This document shows, piece by piece, positions 22,879 through 32,122 of a stretch of 32,122 nucleotides of DNA. The notes under the pieces were generated by a model. It was not told the origin of the DNA and ran no database searches. It saw only the letters and a program-made list of their open reading frames with translations. This DNA comes from Hypsibius dujardini (lineage: Eukaryota; Tardigrada; Eutardigrada; Parachela; Hypsibiidae), in NCBI GenBank assembly GCA_001579985.1, contig LRSR01014154.1, positions 1-32,122 of the forward strand, given 5' to 3'. Position 1 is the stretch's first letter. Each line of letters opens with the position of its first letter. A program made the position numbers and the translations under genes.

Positions 22879-25800
22879 TTAGGAACGTTGAACACTTTGA
22901 AAGGTGCCCAGATTGGAGTGGGTAACGGCCGAGATCAGGCGCATTTCTTCGAGGAGCCACCAGACCGATCCCTTCGTACGCTGGTGAAAGAACCTGTCGG
23001 CAGAAGTTGCGAGTCGTAATATTGTAATTCGTACTCAGTCTAACAACGCTTGTTCAGTTATCATTACCAGAAAATTCCAGCTCCAAATATGAAACTGACG
23101 AGAACAGTAAGAATAGGAGCGACTGTTGTGACAACTGATTTTTCTGAAATAGCAAAACAGCTGATAATGTAACACTCCTTTTCCTCAAAAAAGGACACAT
23201 CATAACCTTACCTAAGCTGCCGATACAGCGGTCACCACGGAATCCGCAAACGGGTCGGTTTAATGGGGGACCGTTTCGACTACGCCAGATTACATTCTGC
23301 CGTGACGTTTGCCGAAGCGTATCGGAAATTAATTTGTATTCCCATACAACCTAATCGAAACCAGCAATATTATTGGGATAGTCTATGCAAAAACAAAATA
23401 ATGCGAGCTCTTGTAGTCGAATAATGCTTGGAATCATGAGGCAGGCAATGATCCGGTCGGCGCAACGGTCAATCCACCGCCGCTTCAAATTTTAAGGGAT
23501 TTTGCTTACTTCCATATCTCCATTCGTGACATTCATTTTGTATAAATCCACATCACAAACTCGCATTCCTGAATTAAGTACAGAAAAGTTTTATGTTTAT
23601 AGCAGAATGAGAGCTCGTTGAATCTGCTGTTCAGGTACTTCATCAGATTATGGGTTTTACCTTTCGGTCCGATGAAAAACGATCGCGATTCGAGTTCGAA
23701 GGTTCGATTCAAAAAGTGTTTACGAAAGTCCGTGCCAGTCATAGCTTTCAATTGTCTCGATGAAAACTGAGATAAAACCTGCAGAAAAAAAAAGATTTTA
23801 AAACGCGAAAATCAAGCCTTCAAAGCTTTAAGTTCCTATTGTGATTTCAATCACTCATCAGACATATTTTCTTGAATGCTTTTTCATGCGAATCCTCACC
23901 TCGGTAACACTGCTCATCACTTCGACCGCGGAAACCGTCAAACCGTTGACCTGTCAAGTGAGAAAGCACAATTGTTGAATTTAAGTTCAGTTTCAAAAAC
24001 AGCAAATAATAAGAATAAATAATATTATAAAAATATATTATATATATTTAAAATCTTCTGTTCATTCGTTTTAGGGGGACGTGGAACTTGCTGCTCGGAG
24101 ATTTACGGTTTTGCGGAAATAAGAATGGCAAGAAGGAGTATCGAAATATTACCCTATTTTATAAACTCTAGAAAAAAAATTATTGTGCGGTCAATCAAAC
24201 ATGAAGAGAAAAAAATTCATAAGGACTGGGAAAACTTTTCCAGACTTAATAATCGCATTTTGTTTGTCACCTTTCATGAAAAAAACAAATGCCATTAAAA
24301 AAAACATGTTATTAGAAGGGAAAATTCAGAGTTACTGATTACGGGACTGACTATCTGAATTTTAATTGGTCAATAATTAAAACAATATTAAAGGGCGGTG
24401 AAATCTTTCGTCTGTTTTCCAGATTACTGATAACACAATCTTATGAGATCAGAAAGGGCTTTTAATTCTGAAGTGGCCGATAGAGCACTTAAATTTTACG
24501 CTTTCAACAAGAGCTATTTAATTGGCGTAAAAGAAGAAGCAAAAAATCTTGATTGTGTGATTTCAGCTCCCCAAACAGCCACTTACAGAATCTTCCATTG
24601 TGAGCGTGCGATTGTAGACAAGCTTTGACTGATTGCTAATCTCATCCATTAATGCTGTAATCATTTTCCATCGAGGGAGAGGGTTGCTGACGGTTATGAG
24701 GCTTTGAAAAGCGGTGAAAGCTTGCTGGAAAAATAAAATTAATTTGTTAGATTTTTAACATAACGCCTAAAATTTGGTTGTTATTGTCTTCTCAAGCGTA
24801 CATTGTCCGACGTGACATTGAATCTCCACTGCAATGCCCCTTCTACGAAGACAGCGGGTGAGCGTGGTGCAATGAAAATCTAAGGACGCACGTATACAGT
24901 TAAAATTTTGTAAGTTGAACGTGTAACCCAATGAAGCTCTATTTTTCTTTCTATGTGATTGAGACAGTCTGGCACTAACATAATCTCCGCTGGTCATATT
25001 GAGCCTGTCTGCTGTGACCTATGAGGAAAAAAATTCATTTGAATGGTACAACCAGTTCCCCTCTAAATTTTAAGTAATAATTAAATTTGATAATTCAATA
25101 CATAACAGTAATAATTGTAATAATCAAACAATAATTTTGATAGTTCTATTAATTTTATTAATTAAATAATTTATTTAAAATAATAAATGAAACTTTTAGT
25201 GTCATAAATATATCTTGAACGCGCTATTCGTACCATGATGTCCCGCAATCTGCGTGAGGTCGATACGAGCAGCAATATAACTGCAAAGCCAATGAATTGT
25301 AGTAATCGACTGGGACAAATCAGTCACAAGTTAACATTACCTCGGCTCTGGATTCCCATTGTTTGTAGCATATTTTCATAACCTTCGTTGTCTGCGATTC
25401 TTGCATCAAAATGCAAAACGTTTAGGGCGTCAATGAGGGAGCTCATTTTGAGGGCATTAATGAAGCCACTGCATGTGGTGGCATAAAACAGCGTGTTATC
25501 CGCTCCGCTAGGATTCACGTCTCCGCACAGCAGACTGACGGTCGACCATGAATATCGTTCGAATAAGGCCAGCGTTGCTCGTACCAAACTTGATTGGTCA
25601 GACGATGGAAAGGTCACAACCGTGGGGAACCGTTGGGTGTCCGTCAGCGACAAATCTATCGCTATACTAAAAATGATTGTTTATATTTATTCAAAATAAA
25701 AGGCCTACAGCGTTTAAGTTTCAGTTACTCACACTGCCATCAAGGGAACGTCCCATTCTGTGAATGAAACGCGAACCAATTATTCAAATCATGCCACTAA

Positions 25801-26748
25801 GAGAGACACTTCTTTATTCAATGGCTGCCCTTTTCTAAATACCTCTCGCAAAATCGCCTAAAGCGATGACCTCGAGACTGCATCCTAAATTTGAAACAAT
25901 TCATGGGGTCATACTCACACGTCAGTAAGGTAAGGAGCAACACGAGATGGCGCAAAGAAAATATTGCTCGATAAATACGTTTTTTTATTCAGCTGAAACT
26001 CAAGTACGAAGGATTTTCAGTTTAGTCTGTTTGTAATTAAGATTTTAAATTTTTAGTTCAAATGAAACCAGATAAATATTTTAAATAATTTAATTTTTTT
26101 TCTCAGGTAAAACCTTAAATTAATATGTAAAGAAAAGAAAATAATGCTTATTATTAGTAAACGACATTCTAGCTCAGCTTCGGTTTAGTTTTTTGTTTAG
26201 TTTTACCATTCCAATATATGATCAATGCGCAAATAAAAAAATATATTTCAAAATGAATTTTCAACAATTTGTGGAAGGGTTTGGAAGCAGTCCCTCAAAA
26301 CCTTTGAAACCTCACAATCCACAAAGTTAATTGGTGGAGGATCCGAATCCCATGCAAGCTCAAATATTTGTGCTTTGAAATGGCGTTCAAGTTCAGCCAA
26401 CAACTTTCACAGCTCACCTGGACTTATGAGAACTGTAAAGTCCCGTGGATTATCACGTATCAGCTGGTCCACCTCCATCGCTAATATCGGCATCAATGCA
26501 GCGGCCTCAGGACATGAGTAGGTACCGGGTTTGTAAACGGATAATCGTCTGACTTGGCTCAAAGTGCTCGGGAACGTCCGCAATGCTCGAGCCAAGGCCA
26601 CGTCGTAAGCTGGACTCTGAATAAAGTAGCCGTAGACGGGGTTGTCCCCAACAATGACTGTTACAATAGACACACCTCGACGGTCATACCCGAAGATGCT
26701 GGAAATAGCCAGGTGTAGCCAGACCACACAATTCAAGAGCCTGTACAT
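22879..26748 (-). CDS. G4: single-pass ANF-receptor-domain protein with short tail (B type)
   Basis: I built 14 exons: 26418-26748, 25843-25884, 25733-25757, 25341-25666, 25234-25280, 24980-25018, 24802-24879, 24587-24724, 23900-23950, 23661-23766, 23510-23568, 23212-23350, 23068-23143 and 22879-22993. They total 1572 nt, or 523 aa. The start is set at MYRLLNCVVWLHLA to match G2; an in-frame ATG 18 codons upstream also exists. Ectodomain landmarks are IVGDNPVYGYFIQSPAYDVA, GCSLEVIALGDFARE, TQRFPTVVTFPSSDQ, IFIAPRSPAVFVEG, AFTAFQSLITVSNPLPRW, FLNRTFELESRSFFIGPKG and NGPPLNRPVCGFRG. The helix is about residues 462-485, followed by a tail of about 38 residues with SVWWLLEEMRLISA, then TAA at the same aligned position as in G2. 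No kinase-homology or cyclase exon is seen downstream, where relic mobile DNA lies instead. It is probably a cell-surface receptor; the ligand is unknown. Confidence 0.86.
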
Positions 26749-27087
26749 TACACAAGATGTGGCATATTTTGTATTAGAACCTTTAACAAAATAGGAACTC
26801 AATTCCTCAATTTAAGCAAAGATCCTGCGCCGTGTGATAATGTGTCGGCGCGCTTATATCGTTTCAGATACACTTGATCCGCACGTAAAGTGTTGCGATG
26901 CTATATTAGGGACGGCATCATGAAGCGTACTTTTATATCAAATCAAGCATTAGTGGGTGTTACGTGTGATCACATGATTGACATGATTGGGTTGTTTCGT
27001 ATGACCATGCAGTCTTTGCTACACGTGCTCCCATCTGGCTGACAAGCTCTCTCCTAATCGTGGTTTTACACCTACCGCCTTTTGGGT
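26749..27087 (-). promoter_or_regulatory. Upstream region of G4 with candidate TATA box
   Basis: Closely similar to the region upstream of G2. On the minus strand TATAAAAG sits at 26930-26937, about 180 bp before the chosen ATG, and would suit a leader of about 150 nt. The aligned site upstream of G2 is degraded, so the two genes may differ in promoter strength or start site. Confidence 0.45.
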
Positions 27088-27688
27088 GTAGTAGCGGATT
27101 GATAATTGGGCTATCCGTTGCCCCCCCCCCCCGAGCGAGGAGATAAAAATAATTCAGACTTTTTACTTTTCTACGTTTTGAAGCCTGCCTCCACCCCGAG
27201 CGAGGGGCAGACATATTTTGGCTTTTGCCGTGCGTCTTAAAGTTTGCGAGGGGTGAGCTAGTACTACAAACACACCCCCTCTCGCCCCGCCCCTTTTCTG
27301 TTTACGGTTCCAAAAAGAATTTAAAAAGTTGATAGATTTCGAAAGCCCATCTGTTCCTCGGTCTCTAAGTGTAAAACTTTACGTTTGGATATTGTTCAAG
27401 CAGATAATGTGATCAAACTTCCAGGGGGAAAAGGAAAAGGGGCAAATGGGTTTTTTTTGCTCAAGATTTATACGGGCATTGTCTAATAATCGGAGCTAAT
27501 TTTGTGTGTGATGAGAAAACATAGAGGATTTGAGGAGAAATCAAGTTTTACTTTATTGTGTTAGGGCACAACAAACGGCGTCAAATATTGGAAAACGGGG
27601 TACAAACAGGGTGGGAAGCGGTGGAGAACTTCTAGCCTGCCAAATCTAAATTTTTTTTCTGATCCAAGCCGACCTCAATTCGCCACTG
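27088..27688. mobile_element. MITE-like element, CAGTGGCGG family, upstream of G4
   Basis: The ends are GTAGTAGCGGATTGA and GACCTCAATTCGCCACTG. It is the counterpart of 5830-6232 but about 200 bp longer, mostly because of C-rich blocks near 27120-27300 that are absent from the left copy. This may be a second family member nested inside, or a deletion in the left copy. Confidence 0.55.
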
Positions 27689-28306
27689 TTTGTGCGTATG
27701 TAAGTACACATTACACCTACCTTTAAAGGTAGATTTAATGCTGAAGGCTTTATGCCGAACGGGGAAAGCTTTCTCTGCTGGCTGTAAATTGCAAGCACAT
27801 CCAGTACATCGGTACATCGGTACAAGGGTGACATCGACATTTATCGCAAACGTAATGATACTTTGCTTGTTATCGCAAATTTGGGGCTCTCAATCGATTG
27901 AGTTCAAAATTCGCACAGAAATTGTAGTCGTTCGAACATATTGAATTATGATGCTGACAGAAGGACATGTTATTTTTGGGATCGGGTTGTGAGGAGAAAT
28001 TTTAAAGTACCGGAAACAATAGATTTTCATTTTCACCATTAAAACGGCAACTTCAAATTAGCTCAGTTTGATATATTTAACATCACTCGATTCAAAAATT
28101 CAATTTTTCACCATTTCGCATCGACACAGTTTTTTAGAAAACTGGTAATTGAAAGCAACCAACCAACCATTTGAGTGTATTGGATAACGCTCCGCCCTCT
28201 GATTTCATTGAATGTCGATGCTGCTCAAATTCAAATCAAATTCTAGATCGCATTGTGTTAAGAAATTATGTTTGAACTTTTAGAGAAGTTACTGTTTCTG
28301 TGGTGA

Positions 28307-29268
28307 GAAGAGGTTTCTGTTGTTTCCGGCATTTGGATATTTGTCCCGGGCAAACCAGATACCGCAAACCGATTTGCCTTTCTGCAAAAATCTTCCCACT
28401 TGTCAGAAATATCAGCGTGGGTCTCTCGGTTGTGTTGGGTCAACGTGCTCGAAGTATTTTCCGCATAACTGCATACCACAAAAGTGAAGACGCGTATTCC
28501 CGATGATTCATGTAGGTACTGCGTGTATTATTCGACCGGTGCATTTTGTGCCTTAGCGTGGCTTTATCTCCTTCGACAAAGCTCAGTTCATATTTTTGTG
28601 TCTCTTCATATGGGCTGCCATTGATTTTTTGTAGCTGCTCGTGTATGTGCAGTAAGGATAGGAAAATAGTTCACTCTTTGCAACAAAAACTGAGTCATCC
28701 AACGGAATTTATACGTTGCATATGTAAAGCTTCTTTTACCTTTAGTTCCGAAGTGGGTCAAACGTTCTAACTAGTGTGGATTAGGTGCATCCGGAATAGG
28801 CACAGCGCTGTAACTTGGCTGCTAGTTCAGTTTCTGCTAATCATAAACAATTATGATGTAGTCTTGGCACAAAACCATTTTTTTACACAATGGCAGTGAG
28901 CATTAGTAGGAGATAGGTCCAGAACTGCTGGGTGACTCGTACATTGGCGCTGCATTTACGAGAATTAATTCACTTAACCTTTCTGCCCACCCTATCTATG
29001 TATTTGGCTTTGCCTGCTAGTCTGTCTCTCTGTCTGTTAGCTGGCCTATCTGCTTGATGGGCTGTGTGCCTGTTTGTGTTTTTTGTTTGTCTGAATATCT
29101 ACTTGACTATCTGTTGGTCTATCCTGTCAGTCTGTCTACCCACGTGTCTGTCTTAGGGCCTACTCTCTTACTCGATTCCAAAGCAGATATGTTTTTAACC
29201 CACCTTTTTACAGTTTCGTTTGTCCCCCGCCCCAAACAATTGTCAATGAGGGCTCGTACCTGTGGCAT
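28307..29268. other. Block of about 960 bp absent from the left duplicate
   Basis: The left copy runs straight from GTGGTGAGAA (6977) to GTCTGG-like sequence (7003); the right copy has this block between the matching points. CTGTGG occurs at both edges and could be a target-site duplication, though it is short. The block holds a CTGT/CTAT-rich tract (about 29015-29150). The short frames inside show no domain. It is an insertion in the right copy or a deletion from the left. Confidence 0.5.
29015..29150. repeat. CTGT/CTAT-rich low-complexity tract
   Basis: A run of degenerate tetranucleotides of the CTGT, CTAT and TCTG type. The 79-codon frame over it is a by-product of the repeat. Confidence 0.6.
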
Positions 29269-29757
29269 GTCTGGTCAATACTTGCTTCTTTAGTTGACGA
29301 AGACGTTGAGCGGTATAGTCGTAATCCGTCCGCGAGCACTTCAACGTTCTCTCGTCTTACAGTCCGATTCACTTGTCGCGCACATTCAGTTTGCAACCTT
29401 CATCACATACATGTACCTGTATGCTTTAGCATGTGGATCCGCAAGAACCTCTATCCGTTAGGTCGCATAGGAGCAATTAGGTGCTTGTTAAGCATAGGAC
29501 ACCGGAAACAAACCAATAAAATCCCGTGGGGACAATTCAGGGAACCGACGTAACATCAATTATACTCACCCGAATGGATTTTAAGGTGTTCCTTGGAGTG
29601 ACCTGTTGTTCCGGCACAATAGGAGCATCTCTTCAACCTGCATGCGTGGGGCTTCTTTTTTGAATTGCAATTAATATGGAACCACCGGCTCCAGAGGTTA
29701 ATCACGCCTAATAGGGTGTTAGTGAAGTTTCACGTTCTACCTAATTGGATTTTCTTG

Positions 29758-29950
29758 AAATGCTACCTAAATGGATCTGCAACCTGATATTGTGAGCTAT
29801 TGAATCATCAGCCAAAATGAAAACATTTTCGGCAGGTCAATCTCCCGACTTTGGTAGGCAGACTTATACGGTAAAAAACTCAAAAAACACGACTAGAAAA
29901 TGAAAAACCAAAACTCGACACGAAATTTCGTATCGAGGATACAGAGTATG
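29758..29950. other. Short unassigned stretch before the MITE
   Basis: Sequence unique within the window, with no exon or repeat end recognised. Confidence 0.3.
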
Positions 29951-30074
29951 CAGTGGCGGATTGACAAATGGGTCAACATGGCTTTGCACCCCGGGCGGAA
30001 CGGGATTTTTAATGCTTTTTTTGTGTTAACGCTAACCCCTCCATCTCCTCCGAGCCGACCTCCATCCGCCACTG
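29951..30074. mobile_element. MITE, best-preserved CAGTGGCGG family member
   Basis: It begins CAGTGGCGGATTGAC and ends GACCTCCATCCGCCACTG, clear inverted ends over about 15 bp, with a total length of about 124 bp. The immediate flanks (AGAGTATG and ACCCTTTG) do not show an obvious target-site duplication. Other members are at 1920, 5830, 12322 and 27088. The 141-codon plus-strand frame across it has no domain and is not called. Confidence 0.75.
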
Positions 30075-30347
30075 ACCCTTTGTATATTTGGGGTGCAGTC
30101 GTGATCACACCCTTCCTCCACATCCCGTCGAAACAAACAAATGAGACGAGGTCTGCTGTTGTCACAATGAACGATTACCATATAATAATTTACTCTCTGC
30201 TGTCTCGGCCTACGCGTACGTACCGGATGACCGAGAGACGATTGATTTGGAAATTTGCCATGTTGTTGTTTCATTACATCCATCCGCGACAAACAAGTGC
30301 TAAACGCCGGCACGGCTATTATTGAAAAATTGAAATTTGTGCGACAG
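30075..30347. repeat. Array spacer, matches 1150-1364 and 22770-22878
   Basis: TGTTGTCACAATGAACGATT near 30157 matches 1152-1171, and CGCGACAAACAAGTGCTAAA near 30285 matches the stretches just 3' of G2 and G4. This is the boundary sequence downstream of each B-type gene end. Confidence 0.7.
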
Positions 30348-31800
30348 TTAAGAACGTTTAACACTTAGAAAGGTGCCCAGACTAAAGTGGTTAATGGCCG
30401 CAACCAGGCGCATTGCTTCTAGGAGCCACCAGGCCAATCCGTTCATACGCTAGTGAGAGAACCTATCGGCCGAAGTTGCGAGTTGTTTTACTGTAATTCC
30501 TACTCATTTTAACAACGCCTCTTCAATTACCATTACCAAAAAAGTCCACCTTCAAATATGAAGCTGACAAGAACAATAAGAACAGCAGCGACTGTTGCGA
30601 CAACTGATTTTTCTGAAATAGCGTAACAGCTGATAAGGTAACATTCCGTTTCCTCAAAAAAAGCCCATCAGAAACTCATATAAGCAGCCGATGCAGCGGT
30701 CACCGCGAAATCCGCAAACGGGTGGGTTAACTGGGGGACGGTTTCGACAGCGCCATTTGCTTCTACAATTGATAAAGAATGATAGTTGCTATCTCTTGGA
30801 AATGTTTGTCTAACAACAGGTTGATAAAAAAAATAAAACTGAAAGAATACCGATTAATAACGAATGACCAAAAGAGTATTATTATTAGGAGGCTATTTTC
30901 AATATGCATACCATGAAGTCACGTAATTTTGGGTTTGTGAAAATATAGAGTGCGATAACTTTTGAGAGAGAGAGATCAGAGGGAAATCATTAATCACTCG
31001 TTTGGTATGAGGTAAGGGCACTGGAATGGGCTACTTCACTTTCCCGCACACGAGAATGGGTCAACCTCGATTCAGAACTTTCACATAGGTTTTTGCTATC
31101 ATCAAGAAACGACAGAAAATAATCGATGACTCGATGAAACGTGTATCGGATATGAAAAAAATGTGTAGAAACATGTTTAAAAACCAAATGATTAGACGGT
31201 TGGAAAAAGCTCACTATAGAGGACGCTGATTATGCAGTAACTCATCTGTTTTCCAATAATTTGCGACAGAGCCGCCCGGTGGCCCATTCCAGGATACGGA
31301 AATTTAAGTGGCCCTTCCCTCATAGTTGACGCTTTTTCATTTGTACTGTTACCTCGGCTCTGGGTTGCGGCATTGCGTAGAACACTGCTGTAAGCATTTA
31401 AATCGCCTTCTTTGACTTTCAGGTCAAAGTGCTGGACATTCAAAATGTACTTGCATTTCTGGCCACCCAAGACACTGGAGTACACTCGACACGCGATTAA
31501 ATAATACACTTCCCCTCGGAGACCTTCAGATTTTATTCCTCGCAAATGAGGTTTACTGTCGTCCAGGAAAAACGATCCAACAGAAACATGATCACCCGGA
31601 TCAGGGTTATTTGATCAGATGAGGGAAAGGCCACGATGGTGGGATAACTTTTTGCGTTTGTCAGAGACTGGTCAATCGCAATCCTAGCAGGAAAAAGTAC
31701 ATTTTACGAAAATATCTAGTATTTCAATCCCCCTTTCGTGCACCAGTTAATTACGGTGTTGTTTTAGGCACTTACGTTGCGAGAAGAGACACATTCTATT
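30348..31800 (-). pseudogene. G5: B-type 3' end fused to C-type 5' half, dead receptor gene
   Basis: Right to left: exon 3 (31776-31800), exon 4 (31353-31683) and exon 5 (30912-30958) are C type and keep their lengths (25 and 47 nt; exon 4 is one base short). At about 30756, C-type intron 5 sequence stops inside B-type exon 12 (about 30680-30755, NPPVCGFRGDRCIG), followed by B-type exon 13 (30537-30612, helix) and exon 14 (30348-30462). Exons 6-11 are missing. Defects: TGG to TAG in exon 3, TAA plus a one-base deletion in exon 4, loss of the exon 12 donor (TTAT|ATGAGT), and TAG at 30450-30452 in exon 14 after FSH. The 117-codon frame at 31192-31545 is the shifted part of exon 4 read on into an intron. 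Confidence 0.85.
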
Positions 31801-32122
31801 CTATGAAAGATGATACCAATTATGTCGAGATTATTCAGTGTGTACCACTAGTGAATTTACTAGACCGTTGTCGAATTTATGTACTCTGTTTCGAGACCTT
31901 CAGAAAATTGATGTACCTAAAGTAACACTTGTACTAACTAGGAATGGTGAACAAAACTAAACAAATTGGTTCCCCCTCGATTCTTTAGGGGTCCCAGGAT
32001 CGAGGGGGGACCAAATTTGTAAGGCTTTTTCTATGTTGAAGCTTGCTCCCTCGCCGGACAGGGGGAGGGAATTTTGCATTCTTTTTTATGTTTTGTATGT
32101 TTTTTTGCCTCCCCCCCCCCCC
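31801..32122. repeat. Spacer and C-rich repeat at right edge
   Basis: It contains a small hairpin (CCCCCTCGAT near 31973 pairing with ATCGAGGGGG near 31998) and ends TATGTTTTGTATGTTTTTTTG then a C run, the same sequence that follows relic G1 at about 1104-1135. The expected C-type exons 1 and 2 are not present here. Confidence 0.55.

Larger units (their letters stand above)
27689..29757. repeat. Duplicated flank upstream of G4
   Basis: Counterpart of 6233-7500. It is collinear except for an added block at about 28307-29268. Similarity ends near 29757 (CCTAATTGGATTTTCTTG against CCTGATTGGATTTTTTTG near 7478-7496). No conserved reading frame is seen. Confidence 0.65.

Noticed and set aside
1365-22993. 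Kinase-homology or guanylyl cyclase catalytic domain downstream of the receptor helices
   Set aside because: I looked for cyclase- and kinase-like motifs in the readable frames 3' of each helix exon and found none; the gaps contain relics, spacers and mobile elements.
29900-30325. 141-codon plus-strand frame and its 110-codon antisense partner
   Set aside because: They span a MITE and the array spacer; the matching spacer copies at 1150-1364 do not keep either frame.
1-32122. CRISPR array, operon, rRNA or tRNA gene
   Set aside because: The window has intron-split eukaryotic genes; no regularly spaced direct repeats, and no rRNA or cloverleaf sequence that I could recognise by eye. A covariance-model search would be needed to exclude tRNAs fully.

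Overview
The window looks like nuclear DNA from an animal. Genes are split by short GT-AG introns into many small exons, and there are several families of small inverted-repeat elements and a tyrosine-recombinase mobile element. The receptor family and the relaxed splice sites would fit an ecdysozoan such as a tardigrade or nematode. That placement is a guess; the sequence alone does not settle it.

The main content is a tandem array of receptor genes, all on the minus strand. Each has a signal peptide, an ANF-receptor/periplasmic-binding-like ectodomain of the receptor guanylyl cyclase/natriuretic peptide receptor type, one membrane helix and a short tail. I rebuilt three complete 14-exon models from splice sites, phases and comparison of paralogues: G2 (1365-5491, 526 aa), G3 (11464-17050, 552 aa) and G4 (22879-26748, 523 aa). 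All three sums divide by three. Most exon lengths (42, 25, 47, 39, 78, 51, 59 and 139 nt) are identical in all three. No kinase-homology or cyclase domain is visible for any of them. The predicted proteins stop about 40-60 residues after the helix, as in the natriuretic peptide clearance receptor.

G2 and G4 are close relatives ('B type') inside a segmental duplication (about 1250-7500 and 22770-29757). G3 is a more distant 'C type'. Between and beside them lie broken copies: G1 (1-1030, C type), scattered B-type pieces (10052-10308 and 10950-11115), X (19266-19691, C type) and G5 (30348-31800, a B-type 3' end fused to a C-type 5' half).

By region: 1-1030 relic G1; 1365-5491 gene G2; 5.5-7.5 kb duplicated upstream flank; 7.9-8.3 kb weak foldback; 9743-10644 candidate small three-exon gene of unknown function with relic and MITE sequence in its first intron; 11.46-17.05 kb gene G3 with a MITE and a large foldback in introns; 17-19.2 kb little recognisable; 19.27-19.69 kb relic X; about 19.99-22.5 kb plus-strand gag/tyrosine-recombinase element remains; 22.88-26.75 kb gene G4; 26.75-29.76 kb duplicated flank with an extra block of about 960 bp; 29.95-30.07 kb MITE; 30.35-31.8 kb fused pseudogene G5; then the repeat that also follows G1, suggesting that the array continues past the window.
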